Assembly (NCBI RefSeq): GCF_024372725.1
Contig: NZ_VOUA01000023.1
Location: forward strand, 1-62,307
Reading direction: 5' to 3'
Origin: Methanosarcina sp. KYL-1
GTDB taxonomy: Archaea; Halobacteriota; Methanosarcinia; Methanosarcinales; Methanosarcinaceae
DNA: 62,307 bases
Shown here: one piece after another, positions 1 to 8,411 of the stretch
How the letters are laid out: every line of letters begins with the position of its first letter
How positions within the stretch are numbered: position 1 is the stretch's first letter
The notes under the pieces: model-generated
The model's input: the letters and a program-made list of their open reading frames with translations, nothing else
What the model was told of the DNA's origin: nothing
Databases searched by the model: none
Program-made: the position numbers and the translations under genes

Positions 1-162
1 CACAGAATGCCTTGTGGACAGGCTATCGGTTTTTTGCCGATAATCTTCGACAAACAGGCTTGAAGATGGGTATTGAGTTCTTAGAGCCAATACCTGGATG
101 ATTCGAGTACTCGAAGGAAGCCCCTTCCTCGACTCCGAAGAAGGCAGGGAGGGGTAGTTCAC
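1..162 (+). mobile_element. Right end of an IS200/IS605-type (TnpB) element
   Basis: The window opens inside a mobile element. After a short reading frame that stops at 99-101 there is a GC-rich hairpin, CCCCTTCCT (121-129) pairing with AGGGAGGGG (146-154) with one G-T wobble, followed by GTAGTTCAC ending at about 162. This arrangement (tnpB 3' end, GC hairpin, terminal T(T)CAC) is the usual right end of IS605-family elements and overlaps the omega-RNA scaffold that TnpB uses. The left part lies outside the window. Confidence 0.5.
3..101 (+). CDS. TnpB-like protein, C-terminal tail only (partial)
   Basis: An open frame runs from the window edge to TGA at 99-101 and encodes about 32 residues ending in EFLEPIPG. 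It has no catalytic motif, so the call rests on its position immediately before an IS605-type right end with a GC-rich hairpin. It could also be an untranslated part of the element. Confidence 0.35.
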   Translation, partial: QNALWTGYRFFADNLRQTGLKMGIEFLEPIPG

Positions 163-505
163 GCTGGAAAAGAAGGATTTAAGAGGCTGGTTACTTACGA
201 GCGAAAGGTTAGGAACGGACAGGAAGAAGGGATGAAACCTATCCTTTCTAGAGTAATCGTTTCGATTCTCGTGTGTGTGTGTGAAATGAGGCTTTGACTT
301 TCGCCCATAAGCAACCGGTATCTTACTACCGTATATTTCTATATATAGTTTTCGCTATCGTTTTGAAACTATTATTATATGTTGGGAATTATATGCTTTA
401 TTCTCTTCTGGCCACCTGGAAATGGCGCTTTGAGTGCTGCGCTATCCCCATGGCAAAGCTAATATCCTCACATGTACATATTTCATTAAGGAGAGAATCT
501 GGGGG
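163..505. other. Gene-free spacer between TnpB end and repeat-protein gene
   Basis: About 340 bases with no supported gene. A 72-residue open frame (294-512) starts at a TTG codon, has odd composition and no recognisable domain, so it was not accepted. An SD-like GGAGA at 490-494 precedes the next gene. Confidence 0.5.
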
Positions 506-621
506 CATGTAGGATTCTACCGCTGGACGAAACCGAAGGGTTCGAACTTGGAATTGCATCGGTTAAGAATAGGGACGAAGCAGGGGTAGTAGAGGCTCTG
601 AATTTCCTGGTCGAAATCGCA

Positions 622-1389
622 GTGAAGTATGCGAGGGATGGGCAGGAAAGCGATACCAGGAGAATTATCGAATACCTGAAGGAAATAGGAAAAGCGGCAG
701 CTGAAGCCCGGCTGGAAACAGTTACTATCAGTACTCTTCTACTTATTTCTCCTCTTGCAAAGGAAGCGTGCAGGCAGGAAATGGAATATGTGATGATAAG
801 CATCGCACTTGCGCTTGGCGAGATAGGTAAGGTTGCGGCAGGGCAGAGAATGGAAATCCCGGCAAAAGTGGCAGCTTCCTGCCTCGGGGAAATGGTAAAC
901 ACGGCAGCATTCAGGCAAAAGAAGAAGGAAACAATAGCAGTCATTTTTGCTCTGGGGGAGATCGGAAAAAGCGTTACCCAGCAGAGACTTGGGTATGCTG
1001 CGGAAAGCACAGTGGCCTTGCTGGGGGAAGCGGGAAAGGCTGCAGCAAGCCAGAAGTTTGAGGAAGCGGCATTAAATGCCGAACTCATTTTGCAGGAACT
1101 CGGTTCCAAAGCGATCGAAAAGGACCTTAAAGAAGCTGCCGATACCACGGCCCGCTTCCTGTGGGACATAGGAAAAACCGCTGACAAACAGGGGCTGGAC
1201 AGAGCTCTGCTTCAGGCAGCTTATTCCCTTGAGACGATCAAATTCGATGCCGATGACCGTTATCTTATGAGTGCTTCTATTGTTGCCGAGGTGGCTCTCC
1301 AGCATTTCGAAAACCTTGATATTGAGGGGCTCGAAGCAAAATTGAATCTGACTCCAAAAGGCAAGAAAAAATCTCAGGAAAGGTATTAA
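622..1389 (+). CDS. Alpha-helical (HEAT-like) repeat protein, paralog 1; start disturbed
   Basis: About seven degenerate 34-residue repeats built around L-x-E-I-G-K-A-A-A-x-Q-x-M-E suggest an alpha-solenoid, probably a cytoplasmic scaffold or binding protein; function unknown. The C-terminal block (LLQAAYSLETIKFDADDRYL) recurs in the two following genes. From 622 the only start is a GTG, but homology to the paralogs' N-termini (here LDETEGFELGIASV) runs upstream in the same frame to about 511. An ATG sits at 507-509 but is out of frame by one base; deleting one T would give M-R-I-L-P-L-D-E. The gene has therefore lost its original start by a one-base insertion (or this is a sequencing error), or it now starts internally. 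Confidence 0.65.
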   Translation: MKYARDGQESDTRRIIEYLKEIGKAAAEARLETVTISTLLLISPLAKEACRQEMEYVMISIALALGEIGKVAAGQRMEIPAKVAASCLGEMVNTAAFRQKKKETIAVIFALGEIGKSVTQQRLGYAAESTVALLGEAGKAAASQKFEEAALNAELILQELGSKAIEKDLKEAADTTARFLWDIGKTADKQGLDRALLQAAYSLETIKFDADDRYLMSASIVAEVALQHFENLDIEGLEAKLNLTPKGKKKSQERY

Positions 1390-1420
1390 AAGATCTCAGG
1401 AAAGTAATTGTTGTAAACTT

Positions 1421-1440
1421 CCTTGCCCCCGGGGGCAGGG
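1421..1440 (+). terminator. GC-rich inverted repeat after paralog 1
   Basis: CCTTGCCCCC followed directly by GGGGGCAGGG forms a nearly perfect 10-bp stem with no spacer. It lies 30 nt after the stop codon and may act as a transcript 3' end or mRNA stabiliser. Archaea do not strictly need hairpins to terminate, so the role is inferred. Confidence 0.4.
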
Positions 1441-1596
1441 AGAATTCCGGGCCTGAAATCCCTGTACCAGGGGCCTGTATTTTTCATGAATTGAGGGTGA
1501 AAATGCCGAATTGTATGAAAATTCGAATTGTATTAATGGCATAAATTCAACAGTTTTTCTTCCATATGCTAAAAAATTCCGGTGAGGTTATACTAA

Positions 1597-2436
1597 ATGT
1601 CCTCTTTAAACGAGGCCGGGGCAGAAGACCTTGGCTTGAGTTCTGTTAAAGATAATGATGAACTGGGCGTACTCAGGTCTCTGGATATCCTGACAGATCG
1701 CGGAACCGAATACATAAACAAAGGGCTTGAACCTGATGCCAGACGGGCTGTTACCAGGATAAAGGGCATAGGGAGAGCGGCTGCCCTTCAGGGAATGGAG
1801 ATAGGGGTTTTTGTTTCCCTCATTTCCCTGGGAAGAATGGCAGAAGCTGCAAGAGGGCAGAAACTGGAGGATACCGGCCTGAGCATACTGTACTCCTTCT
1901 GTTCCATCGGGAAAGCCGCCGCAGGGCAGGAAATGGAAGCAGCAGTCAGGGTTGCGGCTGCATACCTTGGAGAGATCGTAAACTCCGCTTCCAGGCAAGA
2001 TATGAAAAGAGAGGCTATGGTGGCGGCGCTTGCTCTGGGAAACATGGGAAGGGATACATACGGGCATTCAGGTGCCAGGACTCCGGAGAACGGAGGACTC
2101 TTCCCCACCCAGCCGGGTGTACTTCTGTCCCCTCCTCAGGTGAAGGAAGCGACAATTTTCTCCGAGGAGTTCCCGGGTGCTCTGGGCATTATGATAGAAC
2201 ATGCAAGGGAAAACAATTCCCTCCGGTATATGCCCTCCCTCGCTGATTACGAATTTATGTGCTCAAACTTCAGGAACTTTGAAAACACCGTTATCCAGGC
2301 TGCACATTCCCTCGAAACCATAAGATTCGAATCCGACGAAAAATACCTTATCAGCTATATACTCATGGCGAAAATGGACCTTGAAGCTTTCAGCGAGTAT
2401 GAGTTCACAAACGAAGCAGACGCAATGGAAAAATGA
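1597..2436 (+). CDS. Alpha-helical (HEAT-like) repeat protein, paralog 2
   Basis: 279 residues, ATG start after a GGTGAGG ribosome site at about 1581. The N-terminus (GAEDLGLSSVKDNDELGVLR) matches paralog 3 closely and is followed by four G-K/R-A-A-x-Q-x-M-E repeats. From about residue 150 the repeat pattern is interrupted by roughly 70 residues rich in P, S and G with no repeat character, then the shared C-terminal block (VIQAAHSLETIRFESDEKYL) resumes. This looks like replacement or decay of the central repeats. Second of three tandem paralogs; function unknown. Confidence 0.75.
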   Translation: MSSLNEAGAEDLGLSSVKDNDELGVLRSLDILTDRGTEYINKGLEPDARRAVTRIKGIGRAAALQGMEIGVFVSLISLGRMAEAARGQKLEDTGLSILYSFCSIGKAAAGQEMEAAVRVAAAYLGEIVNSASRQDMKREAMVAALALGNMGRDTYGHSGARTPENGGLFPTQPGVLLSPPQVKEATIFSEEFPGALGIMIEHARENNSLRYMPSLADYEFMCSNFRNFENTVIQAAHSLETIRFESDEKYLISYILMAKMDLEAFSEYEFTNEADAMEK

Positions 2437-2982
2437 AATAGTAAAGTTTTCTCCGATAGGTTAAATTATTCCGATCTTTTTATTTCTTTTTGGGAGACGC
2501 CGCCAGGCAAGCTGAAGGGAGCACTTTATTGACACCGGACCGAAAAACGGTTTACTGGGCCATAGGAAGTATTTCTCAGGCCGGGTGGAGTATTTCTCCA
2601 GGTATTCCGGCTCTTTTCATAGTATTCGGATCTGATTATTCGGATCTGATTATTCGGATCTGATTTTGTTTGCTCTTTTCTTTCCTGGAACCCGGGTCGG
2701 CTCCAGATACTTGCGGAGAGGGGAAAGGAGCTCAGAGATTACCTTTTCCGGACCTCTGGAGTAGTCTCGACCGATTAATCAGGAACTACCTGTTTTTCTT
2801 TAAAAACAGAACCTTATTTGTAATATAGTAACACTAATATCCTCATAACTTCATAGAGTAAAACAGACAATTATTACCCTGCGTAATAGTATGGAGCAAG
2901 TCTGGCCGGGCAAAAGTGAAATCATGCTGAACCCGGAAGTTTTGATTTACTTCTATCAACCTGAAAAAGAGGGAAAAAGAAA
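2437..2982. other. 546-base intergenic region with a 14-bp tandem repeat
   Basis: No protein gene is visible. It contains three perfect 14-bp repeats at 2624-2665 and an AT-rich stretch (2815-2850) that could hold the promoter of the next gene. Confidence 0.5.
2624..2665. repeat. 14-bp tandem repeat, 3 copies
   Basis: Unit ATTCGGATCTGATT repeated three times without mismatch. One of many short intergenic tandem arrays in this window. Confidence 0.9.
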
Positions 2983-3867
2983 ATGATTACGTTAAGCGAA
3001 GCAGAGGCTGTTGATGTGGGTTTATCTTCGGTTGAAGAAAAAGATGAGATACGGGTTTTCCAGGCTCTTGATTCCCTTGCCGGGATTGCGGGAGATTTCA
3101 TCAAAGAAAAAGAGGAGCTGGATGCTGAGAGGGTTATCCGCTGCATCGATGAAATCGCACAGGCGGCAGTAGGAGAGGGAATGGAGCTGGTTGCGATCAA
3201 TTCCGTCCTGGCCATGGGGAAACTGGCAAAGGCATCAGTCGAAAAGGGCGGCGAATCCACCCTGAACAAATCCGTTGTGGTAATAGGGAAACTGGGCAGG
3301 GCGTCGGCTGCAAATGGGCTTGAGGCCGGCTCAAAGGTGGCTATAACTACCCTTATGGAAATAAGGAAAGTTTCCCCCACGCAGAAGGGCCAGGAAGAAA
3401 CAATTACCATGTGCGTGACTTTAAAGGAAATCGGGGCAGCTGCGGCCGCTCAGGGCATGGAAGATACCCTGCTGAGTGCGATTACTTTCCTTGGGGAAAT
3501 AGGCAAAAATGCAGCAGGAGAAGGCCTTGAAACCGAGACTCTTAGCACACTAATCCTGCTCGAAGAATTGGGAAAACTAGCTGCGGAAAAATACTCTGAC
3601 GAAGCCCTGAGTTCAAGTGCTCTTTCTATTGAAGAGATTGGAAAGCTTTCCTTTAAGAAAGGGCTGTACGGGACCGTGCTCCAGAGCCAGTGGGCACTTG
3701 AAACCCTGAAGGTGCAGGCTGAAGAACAAATCCTGACCAGTTCTACTATTGTGGCGGAACTCGCACTTGAAAACTTCGAAAGCATGAAAATTGGAGATAC
3801 GGAAGAAAATGTGGAAAAACTCAAGGAAATAAAGGAACTCCATGCAAAAATCCTTTCCGGGCTTTAA
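2983..3867 (+). CDS. Alpha-helical (HEAT-like) repeat protein, paralog 3
   Basis: 294 residues, ATG start after an AGAGGGA ribosome site. This is the most regular of the three: about seven roughly 34-residue units of the form LxEIGKxAAxxGxExxxLxx fill residues 45-250, then the shared tail block (VLQSQWALETLKVQAEEQIL) and a charged helix. The repeats resemble HEAT/armadillo-type solenoids in pattern only. No signal peptide or membrane segment, so probably cytoplasmic. The tandem arrangement implies local gene duplication. Function unknown. Confidence 0.8.
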   Translation: MITLSEAEAVDVGLSSVEEKDEIRVFQALDSLAGIAGDFIKEKEELDAERVIRCIDEIAQAAVGEGMELVAINSVLAMGKLAKASVEKGGESTLNKSVVVIGKLGRASAANGLEAGSKVAITTLMEIRKVSPTQKGQEETITMCVTLKEIGAAAAAQGMEDTLLSAITFLGEIGKNAAGEGLETETLSTLILLEELGKLAAEKYSDEALSSSALSIEEIGKLSFKKGLYGTVLQSQWALETLKVQAEEQILTSSTIVAELALENFESMKIGDTEENVEKLKEIKELHAKILSGL

Positions 3868-4089
3868 AGCTGCAAAAATTCCGTGCCCGGAAAATTTTTC
3901 CCTTTTTTCTTTTTGAATCCTCTGCTTTTTTACCCATCTTATTTTCCTTTTTATCTTATTTTCCTTTTTATCTAAATGCCTGTTTTTACCTTTGTTTCTC
4001 AGTCCGATAAATTTCCCTAATCTATTTTTCGGATCTATTTTTGGATCTATTTTTTTGATCGGCGGTGTACCGAGATTTCTGTAAATTAT

Positions 4090-4143
4090 GATTGACTCTG
4101 TATCCTTTTTCTTCACCACAAAAAAACAGGATGCAGAGTCAAT
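4090..4143. repeat. 15-bp inverted repeat at the start of the IS256-type remnant
   Basis: ATTGACTCTGTATCC at 4090-4104 is repeated inverted at 4129-4143 with one mismatch, with an A-rich spacer. The second arm overlaps the transposase start, so it may be part of the element's left end or a hairpin limiting transposase translation. Confidence 0.6.
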
Positions 4144-4821
4144 GGTTAATTTATTCTCACTCATAAAAGATTATTTTGTCGATCAGGGAGATGGAATTCG
4201 CCAGCTAATTACCTGGTTTTAAACCTTGTAATGGAAGAAGAAGCCCTTCTCCAGGCTGGAGCACAACGTTATGAGCGAACTGATTCCCGCAGAGCCAGTA
4301 GAAACGGATACAAACCCCGAACTCTCCTGACCAAGTATGGAGAACTCGAATTGTTGAAGCCTCAATTCCGTGAGTTTCCCTTTGAAACTCAGGTGTTTGA
4401 GAAGTATTAGAGAGTTGAAAAAGCCATCTTATCCGCTATAGCGGAATCTTACCTGCAAGGTGTTTCCACCCGAAGGGTGGAAAAGGTCATGACTGCATTA
4501 GGAGCAGGAGAAATCTCAGCCTCTTCTGTTTCCAGGATTACCAAAGAACTGGATGAGAAGGTTGAAGAATTCCTGTCAAAACCAATAGAATATGAAATCC
4601 CTTACCTGCTCATTGATGCGACTTATTTCAAGATAAGAGATGGACTTCATTATGAAAACAAAGCTCTCTTTGTAGTTGCCGGGATCAGGGACGACGGTTA
4701 CCGTGAGATTCTTGGAACAAGATTGGCAGACAGTGAAGACTCCCTGTTCTGGGAAGATCTTTTCGATGATCTGAAAGAAACAGGCTTAAGAGATGTCAAG
4801 TTAATCGTTTCTGATGGCCAT
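4142..4821 (+). pseudogene. IS256-family (mutator-type) transposase, frameshifted, with in-frame TAG, truncated
   Basis: The conceptual protein runs from ATG 4142 (MVNLFSLIKDYFVDQG...) through a typical IS256 N-terminal region (SRRASRNGYKPR; YLQGVSTRRVEKVM) to the first DDE motif (LLIDATYFKIRDG) and second-Asp region (DVKLIVSDGH), then stops matching at about 4820. Three lesions are visible: one T missing near 4220 (WF-stop where WFLNLV is expected), an in-frame TAG at 4408-4410 (EKY-TAG-RVEKA, where IS256 proteins often have Q), and loss of the C-terminal half. The TAG may be a CAG-to-TAG change or pyrrolysine readthrough. Cannot encode an active transposase as it stands. Confidence 0.85.
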
Positions 4822-4822
4822 T

Positions 4823-4933
4823 GTCCTCATAGCAGGCATAGCCATTGTAAACGGAGCGGAAAAGATTGTTTCCAGGGATAGGGATTTTATCAGCATCGGG
4901 AAAGTTTCCGACCTGGACGTTCTGGTCTATTGA
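4823..4933 (+). pseudogene. vapC 3' fragment (PIN toxin tail) joined to the transposase remnant
   Basis: These 111 bases encode VLIAGIAIVNGAEKIVSRD... ending LDVLVY-stop, almost identical to the last 37 residues of the intact VapC ending at 8062. The PIN-domain C-terminal Asp residues are kept, but there is no start and no N-terminus. The join to the transposase is abrupt and out of frame, so this is the leftover of a second vapC broken by insertion or recombination. Confidence 0.85.
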
Positions 4934-5070
4934 CCTGAATTTTTATATGAACTGCCCCTCCCCAACATGTCAATCTCTATGCAAGAGAGGTCTTTCAAAG
5001 GAAAAACAAAATGAAAAAGTAAAAAAAGCTAACAAAAAGACAAAAGCCAAAAAGTAAAAGTTGTGAGAAT

Positions 5071-5727
5071 TTACAGGGTTGTTTGCCGCTTTACGAACCT
5101 GGCTCCCATCTCAAAAGCTTTGTCACAGTCCTGCGGGAACACTTCCTTTCGCCTTTTTGCCTTTTCCACAGGGTCAATCCTGTCGGCAACATACTTTGAA
5201 TAATCATCGAACTGGTAGGTATCGGTACTGCACAGGGATTCGGAATCTCCGAAGATTATTTTCGCCATATATTCATTCACTTCAATAGTTTTCCTGAGCC
5301 CTATCATATCTAAGTATTCTTCCGTTGCCCCCATCGTATAGATAAAACCAACAGGGATATTTTTCGGATAGAGCGTGGGCAACTCATTGGAGTAAACGAG
5401 GTATGGAAATATATAGCGCTCCATGAACGACCTCATCTCCCCCGTAGAGTTCCCTAGATAGATGGGCGATCCAAGGATCACTGCATCAGCATCTTTCAAC
5501 CTCTCCAGCACGGGTGTCAGCTCGTCCTTCACTGCACATTTCCCATAGCTTTTCCCATCTTTTAATTTGCAGGCAAAACAACTTGTGCAGCCTTTAAAAT
5601 TAAGGTCATAGAGGTGGATAATTTCTGTTTCCGCACCCTCCGAAGCCGCACCTTCAAGGGCTTTTTCCAGCAGGGTTGCCGTATTCCATTTCTTTCTGGG
5701 GCTTCCGTTTATGGCTATTAATTTCAT
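5071..5727 (-). CDS. NADPH-dependent FMN reductase / flavodoxin-like flavoprotein
   Basis: 218 residues from ATG 5725-5727, chosen because GGAGGAAAAAACC lies directly upstream; the longer open frame has no ribosome site. The flavodoxin-like fold starts MKLIAINGSPRKKWNTATLL (phosphate-binding loop) and continues to GSPIYLGNSTGEMRSFMER, typical of FMN reductases and iron-sulfur flavoproteins. The segment CTSCFACKLKDGKSYGKC carries closely spaced cysteines, as in archaeal iron-sulfur flavoproteins that bind a 4Fe-4S cluster next to FMN, so two-electron flavin chemistry with ferredoxin-linked transfer is likely. Monocistronic; substrate unknown. Confidence 0.85.
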   Translation of the reverse strand: MKLIAINGSPRKKWNTATLLEKALEGAASEGAETEIIHLYDLNFKGCTSCFACKLKDGKSYGKCAVKDELTPVLERLKDADAVILGSPIYLGNSTGEMRSFMERYIFPYLVYSNELPTLYPKNIPVGFIYTMGATEEYLDMIGLRKTIEVNEYMAKIIFGDSESLCSTDTYQFDDYSKYVADRIDPVEKAKRRKEVFPQDCDKAFEMGARFVKRQTTL

Positions 5728-6354
5728 GGTTTTTTCCTCCATTTCGATTAGTTCTGAAATTATACTCACAACCTGATTTTCTATGTTGTCACTACGGTTA
5801 TAAATTACTACGATACCCACTCAGGAGTTTACATGGGGCCGGTTTCGTATCCCAACCCCTTACACGCCCCCGGTTTCGAAGCAACCGGCTTGCTCTCAAA
5901 TTAAATGAATAAGAAAGAGAAATTGAAACTACTTTTTTGTTTTCGAATACACCTCTTCTAAAAGGTGTGGTGGGCGTATACTTCGTTTTTATCCTTCTGC
6001 AGTGGTGGTTATTTTTGATGTATTCTTTCATTCTGGCAGTTGCGAACGACGGGAGATGCCAATACGGTTGCACCGGTTAAGTTCGATCAAGCAGAAGGAA
6101 ATAGCCCCGGTATTTTGCTCCTTAAAAAGGCTTGCGAATCAATCATTTTTTTGGGCTACCTTTGCTAGTTCTCGGAACAATTTTTACTCAAAAGCTTGCA
6201 AAATAACCTAACTTATTTATTATTTTAGTATGGATAATGTCGTGTTATGGAAAACTAAGAGATATTATCACCGATCTTTTTAAGATTCGACATATAATTC
6301 GGAATACTAACAGCCTCCTCAGTTTACTGATGTTTTCCCGGAGTTGAGAGTTTC
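5728..6354. other. 627-base intergenic region with a dispersed-repeat copy
   Basis: No gene is supported. Positions 6010-6090 resemble the intergenic sequences at 8130-8250 and 15407-15475 (shared core near GGGAGATRCCATTCCGGTTG). A 6200-6300 AT-rich stretch probably holds the promoter for the next gene. Confidence 0.5.
6010..6090 (+). repeat. Dispersed intergenic repeat, copy 1
   Basis: Shares TTTTGATRTATTCTTTCAYT and GGGAGATRCCA-TACGGTTGC with copy 2 (8130-8255), but lacks the CTCGCTNACGCTCGG block present in copies 2 and 3. Confidence 0.6.
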
Positions 6355-7296
6355 ATGAATAAGCAAAAAGCCATACTGATACTATTATTACTCATTCCCC
6401 TCCTTCTCGTGCTGTGTATCTTCGGCCCTTTCCTATTAATGGGTTTTATTGACAGCTCCTGGTACTATTCCGAAGAAGTTGATATCGGGCCTCTCGATTA
6501 CAGTTCAGCACTTACGAACGCGGAGAAAGCAGGCTATGAGGTGGAAGGTTCCTGGCCCTGGCCCGGAAACTTTTCGGGCTTTGAGGCCGGGGATGTCCCT
6601 GAGGTCCGGGAAAGCTTCGGAAGTGCTGCTCTTGTGGAGAACATCAGGCTTAACTATGACAAGAACTCCGAGCTTATGGTCATCGCATGTGAGAACGAAT
6701 CCGAAGCTGAAACCAGGACCGGAACCTGTGTAGTCATCTCGAACTTCAGCCACTCCGACCCCGAGTCCCCCATACAGCTATCGGAATTTCCGGATGACTC
6801 CTGGATGCTTGAAAAATTCGGGCTCCTCTTCGGTCAGGATGAAAATGCTTCGGAAAAGTATCTTGAGGAACTGAAAAAAGCCTCACAAAACCAGACCTGG
6901 GACGCTGAAATATCGGTGAACGAATCTCCGGATTTCCCGGCTGTATATGCCTATCTTATGGAAAACAGTGATGAGTTCGGTTACGAAACCAGTTTGGGTA
7001 TTAATGCATACCCCACAGAAGTCTTTTTAAAGGACGGGAAACGGCTGGGTTCCGTAAAGTACCTCGTCCCGGAAGCAAAGGTAGTGGCTTATGATAATGA
7101 GAACAGGTACATAGTTGAACTCGATGCCTCGGGAAAGGTAAGGCTCGAAATCGTAATGCCTCCGGGAAGCAGTGGGGATACGATACCTGAAGATGAATAC
7201 CGGGCAGTTTTCAGGGAGATATTTGGAGAAATGGGGCTTGATCCGGAAGTGGTGGACAGCTTTGAATTTTTTCACAGCTCTTCACGGGTGTGGTGA
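6355..7296 (+). CDS. Membrane-anchored hypothetical protein
   Basis: 313 residues. One strongly hydrophobic segment at residues 6-31 (ILILLLLIPLLLVLCIFGPF) acts as a signal anchor, placing the remaining 280 residues outside the membrane. The rest is acidic and soluble, with several N-x-S/T sites and no catalytic motif that I recognise. ATG start after GGAGTTGAGAG. Flanked by non-homologous genes with no operon partner. Function unknown. Confidence 0.75.
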   Translation: MNKQKAILILLLLIPLLLVLCIFGPFLLMGFIDSSWYYSEEVDIGPLDYSSALTNAEKAGYEVEGSWPWPGNFSGFEAGDVPEVRESFGSAALVENIRLNYDKNSELMVIACENESEAETRTGTCVVISNFSHSDPESPIQLSEFPDDSWMLEKFGLLFGQDENASEKYLEELKKASQNQTWDAEISVNESPDFPAVYAYLMENSDEFGYETSLGINAYPTEVFLKDGKRLGSVKYLVPEAKVVAYDNENRYIVELDASGKVRLEIVMPPGSSGDTIPEDEYRAVFREIFGEMGLDPEVVDSFEFFHSSSRVW

Positions 7297-7463
7297 AAGT
7301 GGATGAAACTTAACAGCTTCTTTGCTTTATCCTTTTGAAAATGGAAAATGCTCGAAATGTGCTGGAAAATAGGTTCTGAAAAGTAGAGGCGTTTCGTTAG
7401 ATCGACTCCGGATATTTGTCCCGGACAAAGAACTTATATTTCTGTGTTAACATACACATATAC

Positions 7464-7682
7464 ATGGGTACAAAGACAATCTCAATCCGCGATGATACCT
7501 ACGATCTGCTAAAAAATGCGAAGCGTGAGGGAGAAAGCTTCAGCGATGTTATAGACCGCATGCTGGTGAGAGAAAAGGGGGATCTCTCGGCTTATTTTGG
7601 TGCACTGAAAGACGAAGAACTTCTGGAGGGGCTGGAAGAGGATTCCAGGAAAATAAGGGAACTTTCGAGGCTCAGGATATGA
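7464..7682 (+). CDS. vapB: VapB-type antitoxin (DUF217-like)
   Basis: 72 residues from ATG 7464. The opening MGTKTISIRDDTYDLLKNAK is the ribbon-helix-helix-type N-terminus of archaeal VapB antitoxins, and GESFSDVIDRML is the usual second helix. The acidic C-terminal part would bind and inhibit the PIN toxin encoded next. The stop overlaps the vapC start (ATGA at 7679-7682), so the pair is translationally coupled. The antitoxin probably represses its own promoter (TATA-like CTTATATTTC at about 7432). Confidence 0.88.
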   Translation: MGTKTISIRDDTYDLLKNAKREGESFSDVIDRMLVREKGDLSAYFGALKDEELLEGLEEDSRKIRELSRLRI

Positions 7683-8062
7683 TCGTACTCGACACCAGTA
7701 CCCTTATCGACTTTTTCAGGGGCGTAGAAAAAACCCGGGAATTCATGGACAAAGATGTGACAACCACTGCTATAAGTTACTACGAAATCCTCTCAGGGGT
7801 CAAACACAGAAAAGCAAGGAAAGAAGAGCAGTTTTTCAGAAGGTTTTTCTCCGAAATTGAAATACTGGACTTCGATCTGAGAGCCGCTGAGGAAGCCAGT
7901 GATATAATGGGCAGGCTGCTGGGCCTTGGAACTCCGGTAAACAGTGCGGATGTCCTCATAGCAGGCATAGCCGTGGTAAACGGGGCGGAAAAGATTGCCA
8001 CCCGGGATAGGGATTTTATCAGCATCGGGAAAGTTTCCGAGCTGGATGTATTTGTCTATTGA
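7679..8062 (+). CDS. vapC: VapC toxin, PIN-domain ribonuclease
   Basis: 127 residues. The PIN-fold acidic residues are all present: D5 in IVLDTSTLIDFF, the Glu in ISYYEILSGV, the Asp in NSADVLIAG and the Asp pair in ATRDRDF. PIN toxins cleave RNA with Mg2+ and are held inactive by VapB. It overlaps vapB by 4 bases. The last 37 codons are nearly duplicated at 4823-4933, showing that a second copy once existed upstream. Confidence 0.92.
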   Translation: MIVLDTSTLIDFFRGVEKTREFMDKDVTTTAISYYEILSGVKHRKARKEEQFFRRFFSEIEILDFDLRAAEEASDIMGRLLGLGTPVNSADVLIAGIAVVNGAEKIATRDRDFISIGKVSELDVFVY

Positions 8063-8129
8063 GCTGCAGTATTTTGTACAGCTCTCCAGTCCTGTGCTGG
8101 ATTTTTTTTCATTGTTGATTCCTTCTGTC

Positions 8130-8255
8130 AGGGTGCTTACTTTTGATATATTCTTTCACTCTGGAAATTGTTTTGGGCAGGCCTCGCTGACGCTCGGGAC
8201 AAGAACGATGGGAGATACCATTCCGGTTGCTCTGGTCAAGTTCACGAAGTTTCCG
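8130..8255 (+). repeat. Dispersed intergenic repeat, copy 2
   Basis: Most complete copy: a TTTTGATATATTCTTTCACT start, the block GCCTCGCTGACGCTCGGGA, then GGGAGATACCATTCCGGTTG and CAAGTTC. Related to 6010-6090 and 15407-15475. Confidence 0.65.
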
Positions 8256-8411
8256 CCTCAAAAGAGACAAAAATGGGTTACTCAAAAATAGTCGAAATGT
8301 TCCCGGAATATTCCGGGAAATCTAAAATCTATAAGGATGAGATGTATTACGGCTCTTTCAAACCATAATGGTCCCATCCTCTAACTTCACTCTTCAATCT
8401 TTAAACACTCT

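Noticed and set aside
294-512. 72-residue plus-strand ORF
   Set aside because: Starts at TTG, no ribosome site, no recognisable domain and overlaps the region just before the first repeat-protein gene.
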